DNA from: Rotaria sp. Silwood1
Taxonomy: Eukaryota; Rotifera; Eurotatoria; Philodinida; Philodinidae
Length of the DNA: 64,000 bases
Direction of reading: 5' to 3'
NCBI GenBank assembly: GCA_905250075.1
Contig: CAJNOP010000060.1
Coordinates: 18,616-82,615, forward strand
Shown piece by piece: positions 10,823-22,473 of this stretch. The notes under the pieces were generated by a model, which saw only the letters and a list, made by a program, of their open reading frames with translations, had not been told where the DNA came from and did not search any database. Every line of letters begins with the position of its first letter. Positions within the stretch are counted from its first letter, which is position 1. Position numbers and translations under genes: made by a program.

Positions 10823-13145
10823 TTATGGTGAGGAAAATGTCATCATTGATTCATCATCAAAATCATGTTCACGATCGACTAAAATTCTTGAATTTGAATT
10901 ATCTGTCTGTCCCATTAATAATCTAACATTGACTGATTTTTGTAGAACTTCTTCGGCAAAAAATTGAGCCATATAAATACGCATTGGATCAATACCAAGA
11001 AGACTAACAAATAAACTGATGATCTATTCTTTCGAAAAAATAAAAATAAAAATTTTTTTTTCAAATATGAAAATAAATAAAACCTTATCATGAATTTGTG
11101 AATTCATTCCATGACAAAACATTTTTGATGCTGCAAGAATTGTAGCTGAACCAAGTAATAATGGATCACGTAATCGTTGAGTAACACTTTCCCTAATATA
11201 ACAAAAAACAAATAGATTATTATCAAAATAAAATAATCAAATCTATTTAATACATTTGTATTTTAGTCACTGTTGATGATCCACTTTCTTTTTTTGCTAA
11301 AATTTCAATAAGTGATGTCCATTGTAAATAAATATGAACAAGTAAAAGCATCGATGCATTATGTAAACGTTCACTAATCATTTTCATTTCATCATCTAAA
11401 TTCTTGCGAAAGTTGAGTTTTTTTTTGTAAATTAAAAAAAAAATAAACTAACTAAGAAATCGAAGAAAATAAGATATAAACATATGTGGAGTGTATTGTG
11501 GAAATATATGATCTATTGTTGTTAATATATGAATTTCAATTTCGCTTAATTGATCACGATTTAATTTTGTTATTGTTGTCATATTTGGATCCATTCGTGC
11601 AAGTTCATGAAAATATTCAATTAAACGAGGAGTATCAATTGGTCGATCCTAAATATAATCTTGTCTTTAAATGAATATATACTTATTTATTAATCTCAAT
11701 ATTGTCATATATTTTTAAATATTCAATTATAGAAGAATGAAAGATTATCATTAGTTTGAACTCGATAGCCTTTTTCTGATCTGTAGATATAAGGATAAGA
11801 TGTCCAATGTAGGCATAGATAATACACAATAGAAATTAAAATCCATCTTAATGATTCGAATTCTTATTAGTAAAAAATTGAAATCAGAAACATTGTAGCA
11901 GAAATCTATTAACGAGAAAATCTGTTAGCGTAATCTTTATGGTAATAAAATGTGAAACATGATTTAGCTGCTTCTTGCTAATCACAGAGAACTTGTTCTA
12001 TATTGTAGCGAATTTCTTCATTATTTTTGTACTTAACGTTGAGATATGCAATAATGACAGTGACAGACAAAAATTTAGAGTAGTTGTATGTTTAAGTTTC
12101 TTTCTCGATGGAAATAGCTAATAAGAATCTTGTATTAGAATTGCTAAGCCTAAAGACTTCCAAAAGCAGTTTGCTGACTTCTTTTTGAAGCTTTTGAAAA
12201 AAGATTTTATTTGATAGAGCAAAGTAAGTATGTCTTCGATCTATACATGATCCTTCTTTATTGAGCTGTATTCAAATTACAGAAGGTCCCAAAGTTTCAA
12301 ACATTGAAATATTCAATAAAAAGAAGAGAGGAATGATTCTTGAGCTTCCTGTAAATTAAATATAGTTCAATGAAGAAAGATCATGAAGCGCTCGAAGACG
12401 TCTCATATTACTTCGGATCATTTATTCTATCAAATAAAATCTTTCGTCAAAACCATTGAATAGAAGTCAGAAAGTTGTTTTTAGAACTCGTGATTTTTCG
12501 TAGACCCTCAACTAACCACTTTTGTTGGAACCTTCCAGCTTACCAATCCTAATAGGAAACCTTTTCAGCTATACAAATGTTTTTTTTTAGATTCTTTCTC
12601 GTTGAATATTCTGATAACTGTGAAATTTTCTGAAAGATTTGAAATTAAAACAAAAAAAAAACATATCAAATCAGAAACAAAAAGAAGTGACATACACAGA
12701 TTTGTGTTGAAAGTTGAAAACAACCAGTAGCAATAATGTATTTCTCTCGAAGATATTTTTCTTTGATTAATTCATATTGATTTCTTAGACTGTTTGGATC
12801 TTTATTAATTGAACTACACGTTTTTATCATTGAACAGATTAAATATCTTTAAAAAAAATTTTTCTAGTAAGAAAACAAGTTTATAATAATAATAAAAAAA
12901 ATCTTCAATACTTATTTAATAATTCAACAGAAGTGAAAAAAACTCGATCATCAAATTCAACTTGATATGTTAACATATAGAAAAATGAAGCCATTGTTTT
13001 ATTACAAAACTAAATAGACAACAACAATAAATTTTGATAAATAATATATTTAAAAGACTTTTACCGAAAGTAATCGACGACAATTAAGTTTATAATCATT
13101 TTTACAATTAGCAATAAATAATTTCAAATATTCACATTCAACCAT
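10823..13145 (-). CDS. CNTD1: CNTD1/COSA-1-like meiotic cyclin
   Basis: Seven exons join in phase to 325 residues: 13145-13065, 13009-12912, 12846-12696, 11648-11453, 11395-11254, 11192-11084, 11023-10823. Residues 45-62 (DDRVFFTSVELLNKYL), 96-110 and 143-176 fit the helices of a cyclin box, and residues 184-290 a second cyclin-like fold. The order and wording fit vertebrate CNTD1 (about 330 residues), including the ILAASKMF helix at 241-248. CNTD1 and nematode COSA-1 act in the nucleus at designated meiotic crossover sites. The gene is head to head with SPT5, 368 bp apart. Intron 3 (11649-12695) is about 1 kb, the others about 50-65 bp. The first coding exon follows a possible splice acceptor, so an upstream exon cannot be excluded. 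All frames are intact. Family assignment is from memory of the human protein. Confidence 0.72.
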
Positions 13146-13513
13146 TTCTAAAATAAAATTACGAAGAATATTTGATAGAGAAGAAAGCTCCAATGATGAA
13201 ATTTCGTGGTTTTTTTTTAGGAAAATAATATATCTTGATCATTAATGCAAAATGTCAAATAAAAATCGATTCTAGTGACAAATCACTTGTTCATTGATGA
13301 ATTTATGTTATTTATGAAATCGTTCGTTTTCTATTGGTTAAAGTCTTTCAACGAATAGAAATCATTTTTTGTCTACTATATAAACTCCATGATAGTTTTT
13401 TATCGATTCATTTCTGCAGATTCAAAAAAACAAGAAGAAGGTCAGAATTATTCGCTGTTACTTTAATTAATTGTTTCTTTATCGTATTTTAGAATATTCA
13501 TTGATTTTTAACA
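13146..13513. promoter_or_regulatory. Shared divergent promoter of CNTD1-like and SPT5 genes
   Basis: The 368 bp between the two start codons must serve both genes. A TATATAAA word lies at 13377-13384, about 130 bases before the SPT5 ATG, and an ATTGG (inverted CCAAT) word at 13333-13337. Neither is proven. Confidence 0.45.
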
Positions 13514-16500
13514 ATGAGCGACAGTGAAGAAGTTTGTTATGAATTATTTGAAACAGTTCTTTTACCATATTTTATTTCTATATTAGCATAAAGATAGTTT
13601 ACGAAAAGGAAAATCAAAAAAACGCAAAGGATTAGATGATGAAGATGATGAAGAAGTAACTCAAGAGGAGGAAGAAGACGAAGAAGATGATGATGATGAA
13701 GAGGTTAAATCGAAATAAATTTCGTTTAAAAATATTATCTTATTATGATTTTCTTTCTAGGAAGAAGATGATGAAGAAGATGAGGTTTATTTTTATCATT
13801 AAAAAAAAACAACAACAACAAAATTTTTAATAATCATTTTAGGATGAAGAAGAAAGTACAAGTAAAAGAAAAAAAGGAAATCATCAACAAAAACGAAAGA
13901 AAAAGAAAATTTCTGGAAAAAATTTTATTATTGATGAAGCTGGTGAAAGATTTTATTAAGAAACAAAAAAAACAAACAAATAAGAAAATCTATTTTTTAT
14001 ATTTTGATAGATGTTGATGAAGATGAAGAAGAAGAGGAAGAAGAAGATGCACCTGAAGAAGGTTTTGTTGAAGAAACTGGTATTCATGATACAACACCAG
14101 CTGATTTTTATCGAGCTGGCCGAGCCAAATTTCCAATAGCTGAAAAGTTTACTTTCGTCTTTTTTTTCTATTTTTAATTAAGCAAAAGATTTTTTTTTTT
14201 CTATCTAGTGAAATGGATCCAGCTGAAATGGAACAATATTTAAAAGAACGTTATGGTCCAAAAAGTCGAGCAATGCGTGGTGATTATGATGAGTATGAAG
14301 ATGGAGATTTAATTCCCGATGAAATAACACAACAAAGTTTATTACCTGATGTTAAATCACCTAATCTTTGGCCAGTTAAATGTCGTACTGGCGAAGAAAA
14401 ACAAACAGCTTTATTACTTATGAGAAAATTTCTTGCTTTAGAAAATGATGAAAAAGTAATGACAAAAACAATAAATATTCTATGATCTTTCAGAAAAGTC
14501 AATATTCCAGGATAAACATTAAAAATTGAGATAAATCAGATAATCTGACATAATATTTATTTGACATCTCGATCAAGCATGTGACAATTTTTGAAGAAGC
14601 TTCATTGTAACAAATGACTAGTTTTTGTTTTTGATTGATATAGACCATGTTAAAAAAGCAGGACCTATGAAGATCACCGAAAATTTTAACTTACCTATTG
14701 AACAATTTTTGAGTTTTATTTGTTGAATATCATATGACAATATAATGATATAAAACTGAAAATTTTCTATGATTTGAGCGTTTTGAGATAAAAATTTGAT
14801 TTTTTGAAAAGAAGTTAATTATAATAAGATTTTTAGTTTTTGTTTTGTTTTGCAAGGCATTACAAATAAAATCAGTTGTTGTTAAAGAAGGTGATCGTGG
14901 TTATATTTATGTTGAAGCATTTAAATCAAATCATGTTAAAGCAGCATGTGAAGATATTCGTGCATTAAATGTACAAAATCTTCAAATGGTACCTATTAAA
15001 GGAATGACAGATATACTTCGTGTTGTTAAAACAACATATGGAATAAAAAAAGGTTCATGGGTACGTGTTAAACGTGGTATTTATCGAGATGATTTAGCTA
15101 AAGTTGAACATTGTGATATGATACAAAATATGGTTACACTTAAATTAATACCAAGAATTGATTATAGTAGAAAACGTGGAGGACCACGTGGAACATCCAA
15201 TGATCAAAGTGATATTGTACCTGAACCACATCCAACATTTAAGAAAAAAAAAAGTTTTGCTTTTAAACGACCACCAGCTAAATTATTTGATGAAACAGCT
15301 ATAGAGTAAGAATTTGAAACAAATTGAAGTTATGTTGTTTGTTTTTTTTTCTCACAAAAAATCTTTTGATTTTTAGAGCTGCAGGTGGACACATTCGACA
15401 AGAAACTGAATACAGAACGTTTGAAGGTGGAAAATTTGATGAAAGAGGTTTTCTTATTAAAAATTTTCCACTTCATGCTGTTGTAAGTAACAAAAACTTT
15501 GCAAATATGTTACAGTTCATTTTTTAACAATAGAACATTTGATCGATTATTATTATTATTATGATTTAAATTTTTTAGGCAAGAATAAATATTCGAGAAC
15601 TTTTCCTGAATTAAGTAAATCTCAGGAAATAAAAAATTTCGTAACCTTACTTAGGAATATTGTCAACAAAAAAAAAAACATTTCTTCTAAAATTCATAAA
15701 ATCTTTTTCAGATCAAATAAAATAGAAAATGATTGAAATTTTCTAAATGTCGACACAGCTAAAAAAATCTCTTAAAATGATTCATCGCTTTTTACTAGGC
15801 ATTTGATGGAATCATCTAGATACAGATCAAAAAGTTAGATGAAATCATACAAAAAAAAATCTTTACCGAAGAAATCTCTTATGACATCTACTCGTTATGA
15901 AATAATAGTCTTAGTTCGATTTGCTTACTAGATATTATTTATCTAGTAAATATTTTAAGTTTTGAGAAAAGAAATTATATCGTATATTTTATTATATTAA
16001 AATCGGTTTGATATTCTATTGTTAAATAATGATTTGTAATATATATATATAGCATAAAAAATAATTTAAATAAAAAAAAAAAAAACTTCTAGTCAGCCGA
16101 TGGTATAACTCCAAGTATCACTGAATTAGATAAATTTGAAGAAGCAATTGATGGACCTGAAAGTAATGGTAAGTTTTGATATTAAAAAAAGAAAAAAACA
16201 ATTTTTATTAAAAATATTATTTTTATATTAACATATAGTTTCAATAAATAAAAGAAAAACATCAAAAAATGATTTATTATCATTTGCACCTGGTGATCAT
16301 GTTGAAGTATGTGAAGGTGAATTAGTAAATTTACAAGGTACAATTGTTGGTATTGATGGAGATTCAATTCGTATATTACCCAAACATGAAGCTTTAAAAG
16401 ATGAAATACCATTTAAAGCACATGAATTACGAAAATATTTTTCTGTTGGAAATCATGTTAAAGTATTAAATGGAAGATTTGAAGGTGAAACTGGTATGAT

Positions 16501-19467
16501 TGTTGGTATTGATGGAACAAAAGCAGTTGTTTTAAGTGATGGAACTAAAGATGAAGTTAGTCAATAGACTTACAAAAAAAGAAATAAAACATTGAATAAT
16601 TCTTTTCTTTTTTTTTTTTCTTTATTGAAATTTCTTAGATGCCTGTTCGAACATCAGATCTTCAAATAACAAAAGAAACAGCAACAGGTGTTGATGCAAC
16701 TGGACAATTTCAACTAAGAGATTTAGTTAATATATCGTATGTTTTTTATTAATTTTTATCCAAAAAAATATGAAAATTCTTGTTTATAGAGCCGATAAAG
16801 TTGGTGTTGTCATACGTATTGAAAAAGAACGTTTACATGTATTAAATATGGATGGAAAAGTTCAAATTGTTCCAATACAATCAGTTACAAAAAGAAAAAT
16901 AAATCGAAATGCAACAGCACTTGATTCACAAAATAATAATTTAAATGTTGGTGATATTGTTAATGTTAATGAGGGACCATTTGCAGTAAGAATTCAAAAT
17001 TTTCTTTTTATTTTTTCTCTTAAATTTTCTTTTGTTTTTGTTTTTTGTGTCTAGAATCGTCAAGGTCAAATAAAACATCTTTATCGTCATTTTGTATTTA
17101 TATTTTGTCGTACATTAACTGAAAATGGTGGTTTATTTGTATGTAAAGCAAGAAATTTATCATTAGCTGGTGGAACATCAAAAGTTTCATCAATACCATC
17201 ATCAAGTCCAATGAATGCTCCGTATATGTCACCACGTGTTATGCCATCTCCATCACCACATACATCATCAAGTGGTTCGTCATCAATACATGGAAATAGT
17301 CCAGGATCATCTGGTGGACGTACACCAAATTCAATGGGAAGTGGAGGACCAAAAGCACCATTGTCAACAGTAAATAATATACGTCGTGATACAGCTTTAA
17401 TTGGACAAACAGTTAGAATTTCACAAGGACCTTATAAAGGTTATGTTGGTATTGTTAAAGATGCAACTGAATCAACATGTAAAGTTGAACTTCATGCTAA
17501 ATGTCAAACAATTACTGTTGATCGAAATCGAATTGTATCAACAACGTATGTTATTCTTTTAATTCTAAAATATTAAATGAGAAATTTCGATCTATGAAAT
17601 TAAAATCTAAGAAGATTAAATCTTCATGTTGTATTATCACGAATAGAGCGCACATGATGCAAAAATTTCTATTGATAGTTTTTGTTCGGTTCGAATCATA
17701 TGGGTAAATTTCGAATATTATAAAATAAAAAGTTTTATGTTAACGTCATATTTTGATGTATTTTGAAATTGAGAGAACAAAAAAAATTATAATTGCTGAT
17801 GAGAAATCGAACATCATGGAGTATAACCTTTTGAATGAGAACTGGAATTTTTAATAGAATCTTCCAGAAATAAATAAAAACTTTTTATTTTTGAAGAAAA
17901 AACACAAATTTATTAAATCTTCTTTCTGACTTTAATATGTTTAATAAAACACAGCTATGACTTTATGTTGAGAAAATGTCTATGAAATATAAGTCTGTCT
18001 TGATTTTAATTCTATTTATCATTGAAGAATTGTTTTTATTAATTTAAATTGATTTAGAAATGTTCCACGTCATGCTGGTGAAATGTCTCATCATTTTACA
18101 ACACCACTTCATGGTTCTCAAACTCCATCTTATGCTGCATTTGGTTCACGAACACCAATGATTGGTAATCAAACTCCAATGCATGATGGTTCTCGAACAC
18201 CTTATTATGGAAATATGGTTTGTAATAAAAAAATTAATTAATTAGTAAAGAAAATAAATCTTTGTAGACACCTCGTCATGAGGGTTCCATGACACCACAT
18301 GCACATGGTGGTGCATCAGCATGGGATCCAACTTATGCAACAACACCTAGGTTTATATTTTAATTTGTTTTCGTTTCAAATTCTTGTAAAATAATATTTA
18401 GAGTTGATTATGATGATGATGATGGTCCATCACCATTTTCTACATTAAATCCAACAACACCTTCATACAGTCATTTAGCAGATACATTAGCAAGTGGTCT
18501 TGGAAGTTCGAATACATCAGGTCCATCATCACATTCAAATTCTTCATCATCAACAACATCAGTATCTGGTTCATTACTTGCATCAGCAAATGGTCCATCA
18601 AGTGTTGGGTCAAATGTTTCATCCAATGCGTATTCATCATATTCAAATCATTCAACAGCATCATCAACTATGTCGATGGATTATCAACGTAAAATAATTA
18701 ATTAATTGTTTATTTATTTTAAAATAATAACAATAATAATATTATTTCTATTTAAAATAGCATATAGTTCTCATATTCCAACACCAGGAGTAGCAGGTGG
18801 TAGTTTTTCTTCATCAAATAATAATATAACTAATGATCAATCATCAGCTGGAAGTTATGTTTATTCTCCATCAATAAATATGGCACCTGTAACACCAAGT
18901 GCACAATATGCACCTATGTCAACTGCATTTGGTTTGTTTTTCTTTTTTTTGTTTTCTTATGAAAATAATTTTAAAAAAATAACATATAGATCTTGATTCA
19001 ATATCAAATAATGATTGGCATGCCGAGGGTTTATATGTTCGAATAAAAATACCTATTGAAGATGAATCAATTCATGTTGGAATGATTGGTGTTATTCAAA
19101 GTATATCAGTAAGTTTTGTATTAATTAATTATATTTTTAAGAAAAAATTAAGATTGATTCTTTTTTCTTTAGAATGGTGTTTGTACAGTTCATTTCACTC
19201 AACAAGATCGTCGAGTTGTTATTCCTCTTGATCATATGGAACCTGTTACACCAAAATTAAATGATAAAGTAAGATGAAAATATTTATCTTGAAATAAATA
19301 TTTATTTATTAATTTTGAAGATATATGTTATCGGTGGAGATAGTAAAGGTGCATCTGGTGATCTACTTGCTGTTGATAATCAAGATGGTGTCGTGAAACT
19401 CGACGGCAATGTTTCCGATGATGGTATATCATTAATTAATTTAAAATATTTATGCAAGTGCACCTAA
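13514..19467 (+). CDS. SUPT5H: Transcription elongation factor SPT5
   Basis: Twenty exons join in phase to 1,145 residues (human 1,087): 13514-13531, 13587-13703, 13761-13784, 13843-13942, 14011-14146, 14209-14455, 14857-15305, 15377-15482, 16093-16168, 16239-16555, 16639-16736, 16790-16985, 17055-17545, 18058-18217, 18268-18350, 18402-18688, 18761-18931, 18990-19108, 19173-19268, 19321-19467. Order: acidic N-terminus (1-130), NGN domain (~184-275), KOW domains near 277, 440, 490, 605 and 735 (KOW5 with [20 protein letters not shown]), a C-terminal repeat region with GSQTP/GSRTP units (~793-870), a Ser/Thr-rich linker, and final KOW folds (~1025-1145). SPT5 pairs with SPT4 as DSIF on RNA polymerase II and is phosphorylated by P-TEFb in the repeat region. 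Most introns are 50-70 bp; three are 400-610 bp. A possible AATAAA is at 19715. Confidence 0.96.
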
Positions 19468-19900
19468 ATTGTATGTGTGTGTGTGTGTTGTTTGTCTTGT
19501 TTTTTTTTTCTTATATACATATTTGAGAAGACAAAAGAAAAATTTGAAAAAAAAAAAATATATATATATATTATAATCGTCTTCATAGTTCAGTCCCACC
19601 TAAGTGATCCATCATATTTGACAAAATTGTGTGTGTGTATTTCATTTTTGCTTTTGGTATTCTTCTTCTTCTTTAAGACAAGTTAATTATGTACGATCTT
19701 TTATTCATCAAAAAAATAAATATCAATTGAATCTTGACCTTTGTCATGATTGTTCTATGGGTTTATTTTCATTGATTTACCAATCAAAGTTAAATTCCTC
19801 CTGTTACATATAAATAGCACGACTAACATAATGTTTTGTAAATAATTATCATAAGAAAAATCTAAGTAATTGGTTATATTATTTGTATTATTTAAGATAA
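19468..19900. other. SPT5 3' region and spacer
   Basis: Contains TG and TA simple-sequence runs (around 19473-19490 and 19558-19570) and a possible polyadenylation signal AATAAA at 19715-19720. No gene seen. Confidence 0.5.
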
Positions 19901-20773
19901 ATGTCATCTAATTTATCAACAGTTTCAACGAATAATTTATCAGTATGTACATTTAATGTTCTTGCACCTTGTTATAAACGTTTATCATCTGAATATGATC
20001 GAGAAAGTGCTCATGAATCTCTTTGGAAACCACGTCATATATCAATAATAAAACTTCTTCAATCACTTCAACTTCATATAATTTGTTTACAAGAATTTTG
20101 GTTAAATGAACCATCATTTTTACAATTATATGAATCTCATCTATCATCAAAATATTCCTTTCATTATGTTCAACGAACAAATAATCTTGATGATGGTTTA
20201 GCAATATTAGTTGATAAAAATTATTTAAAATTTGTTGATAAATATGATCTTTTATTATATGATATTGGTAATCGTGTTGGTCTTTTACTTAATATTGAAT
20301 ATAATGGAAAATGTTTACTTTTAATAAATATTCATTTAACATTTCCACATGATTCATTTGATCGTCGTTTAAGATTAACACAAATGAAAAAATTTCTTGA
20401 ATTAATTAATGAATATCAAATAAATAATAATCTTTTAAATAAATGTTCAATTATTATTTGTGGAGATTTTAATTCTCCATGTGATAATGATCCTGTTTAT
20501 CAATTATTAGAAAAACAATTTCAATCATCTTATTTCATTGTTCATGGAAAAGAACCAAAAGTAACACATTTAACACATCGAAATGAAGAATTAGGTGTTG
20601 ATTTTATTTTTTATCAATCAAATACTTTTCGACCTATTTCAAGTGAATTAATTCCTCGTGGTTGTGATGAACAGAAATGGAATGATACCACTGGATGGAA
20701 TTTAAGTGATCATCGTGCTGTTATCTCCACATTTCAAGATAAACAAAATCATAAGATAAAAAATGATTTTTAA
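19901..20773 (+). CDS. Endonuclease/exonuclease/phosphatase (EEP) family hydrolase
   Basis: Intronless frame of 290 residues with the full EEP catalytic set: Asn19 in TFNVLAP, Glu65 in CLQEFW, the GDFNS motif (Asp189, Asn191), Asp234 in GVDFIFY and the terminal Asp270-His271 pair in SDHRAV. EEP enzymes are Mg-dependent phosphodiesterases (CCR4/nocturnin deadenylases, sphingomyelinases, AP endonucleases). The opening residues and QEFW motif remind me most of the CCR4-like EEP proteins of plants and protists, which would fit transfer or a lineage-restricted family, but this is memory, not a search. No signal peptide or membrane segment is seen. The gene starts 433 bp after SPT5 on the same strand; a possible AATAAA lies near 20850. 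Substrate unknown. Confidence 0.85.
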   Translation: MSSNLSTVSTNNLSVCTFNVLAPCYKRLSSEYDRESAHESLWKPRHISIIKLLQSLQLHIICLQEFWLNEPSFLQLYESHLSSKYSFHYVQRTNNLDDGLAILVDKNYLKFVDKYDLLLYDIGNRVGLLLNIEYNGKCLLLINIHLTFPHDSFDRRLRLTQMKKFLELINEYQINNNLLNKCSIIICGDFNSPCDNDPVYQLLEKQFQSSYFIVHGKEPKVTHLTHRNEELGVDFIFYQSNTFRPISSELIPRGCDEQKWNDTTGWNLSDHRAVISTFQDKQNHKIKNDF

Positions 20774-21682
20774 TTCTTCCCTTTTTTATAAAATATCCAA
20801 AACAAAATTTATATATTTTTTTTTCTTTGTTTTTATGTTGTTCATTTTAAATAAATTGCAGTTTATTTATAATAAAATAGGCAAGAATATTTGTTTCATT
20901 TATTTTTGTTCATATGTTACAAAATCTTAGAAATAATAATTATATTTCATTAACAAAGATTTTTATTATCATATCACCGAATAATAAATGAAATTTTTCG
21001 GAGAAAAAGATTTCAGATTTTATCTTACAAAAGAATAAAGTTTCTGTTAAAATCAAACAATAGTAAATAAACACATCAAGTTCTATAAGAATTCATTAAA
21101 TGATAGTTCTACCGATAGACAGAGATAAGCTATTCTTAATCCTAGTCTATATGAGATCAAAACTAAAATGAAAAAAAAATTGTTTATTTTTCTGTTTAAT
21201 CAGGCATTCAACAAGAAGGATACTAAAAACTAGATGAGTCATTGTATTGCACTAAGATATTTCAAACTTTTAGACAGCAACAGAGAATTATTTTAAGGTC
21301 TATGTTGAGAAACGTTTTGCTTCATTCGATATTAAAATTAAGTGCTTCTTTTGATCGAAACTAAATAAGGTAGCTCATAAGTAACACTAGGTTAAAAGAA
21401 GTGAGATATTTCGGCATCGGTTCAATCAAATGAGCTGATTTTTTTATTAGTGGTACAAGTCTATTCAAAGCTTTGTTTTTCATATAAATAAGGTAAGTAA
21501 ACATAATAATTAAGCATTCTTGTTTGGATCATGAAAGCTATGTTTAATCTGTTATCAAATAAGAGAAATACATGTGTAACGTTGCATTAATAGTGTTCAG
21601 GTCTTCATCTAACAATAGAAAAATCTAAACTACTCATGACACGCACCGAGCGAGATAATAGCTTTTTTTTTATCGATCTATA
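20774..21682. other. Intergenic DNA
   Basis: AT-rich, no supported feature beyond the EEP 3' end. Confidence 0.5.
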
Positions 21683-22085
21683 GTGTATGTAAGATACCCA
21701 AGAATCAAAATTTTAACACTATTTATTTATCTTTATTGGAAAAATGGTTGGATAGAGTTCGGCGATTTACAAAAGAGAAAGTGTTTCAAAGTAAAAAATA
21801 TCCATGAAAAATGTCCGAGATACCTATATTCTTCAAATATAAGGAGAATAGGCCAAAAATAAAATTTCAACTTTTATGCAAATCTTCTTGTTATGTTTGC
21901 AATACAGTTTTTCTAATGTCACTCGACGAACTCTATTCAATCATCAAGGAAAGAAATGGTATTACAATATTGACTAGTGGATATCTAAAATATTCGTTAT
22001 CATATTCGATGCATGTCATAGACAGATCAGATTTTAGATTTGTTAGTTTACTAGGGTGACCTTTAATTTGATCCAAATATACCTT
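21683..22085. mobile_element. Relict of the 3.1-9.5 kb foldback family terminus
   Basis: Starts TGTAAGATACCCA like the hairpin at 9095. It carries a diverged version of that hairpin (CAGTTTTTCTAATG near 21906 matches CAGTTTTTCTAATACAACTC near 9339), and ends with a match to the outer terminal repeat (TTTAATTTGATCCAAATATA against TTTCATTTGACCTGAATATG). The copy is strongly diverged and has no coding capacity. The 82-residue open frame over it is accidental. Confidence 0.65.
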
Positions 22086-22473
22086 CTGTTCTTTACTAAC
22101 AGTACAAAACTTTTCATTGTAAGAAATTTACTTTTGTTTCTATGTCAATTTATGTCCTTTTAGTATTGAGTAATGACTACGATGACCCGATGGTTACTTC
22201 AATCTGTTATTTAACAAGGACGAGCCATACAAGTGACTATTGTTTCAAACAATATGACATTTGATATGTATCGTTTTAATCAGAATACTGAAGAATATTT
22301 GCATTCCTATTCTAATGCGTATCAATGAGGTTTTAATTTTTAGAGACTATCATAAAATCTCTCAATGATTAAGCAACTATTGAAATAGACTAGCTTGAAT
22401 ATCAATATATAAACCGAATAAGACAATATAATAATAGACGTTTATATTAATTTTTATTAAATTTATATAAAAA
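22086..22473. other. Intergenic DNA
   Basis: No feature seen; it is the 3' flank of the minus-strand gene that ends at 22474. Confidence 0.5.

Noticed and set aside
18440-18697. Met/His/Gln-rich frames on both strands within SPT5
   Set aside because: Shadows of the Ser/Thr-rich SPT5 exon 18402-18688, which is fixed by phase on both sides.
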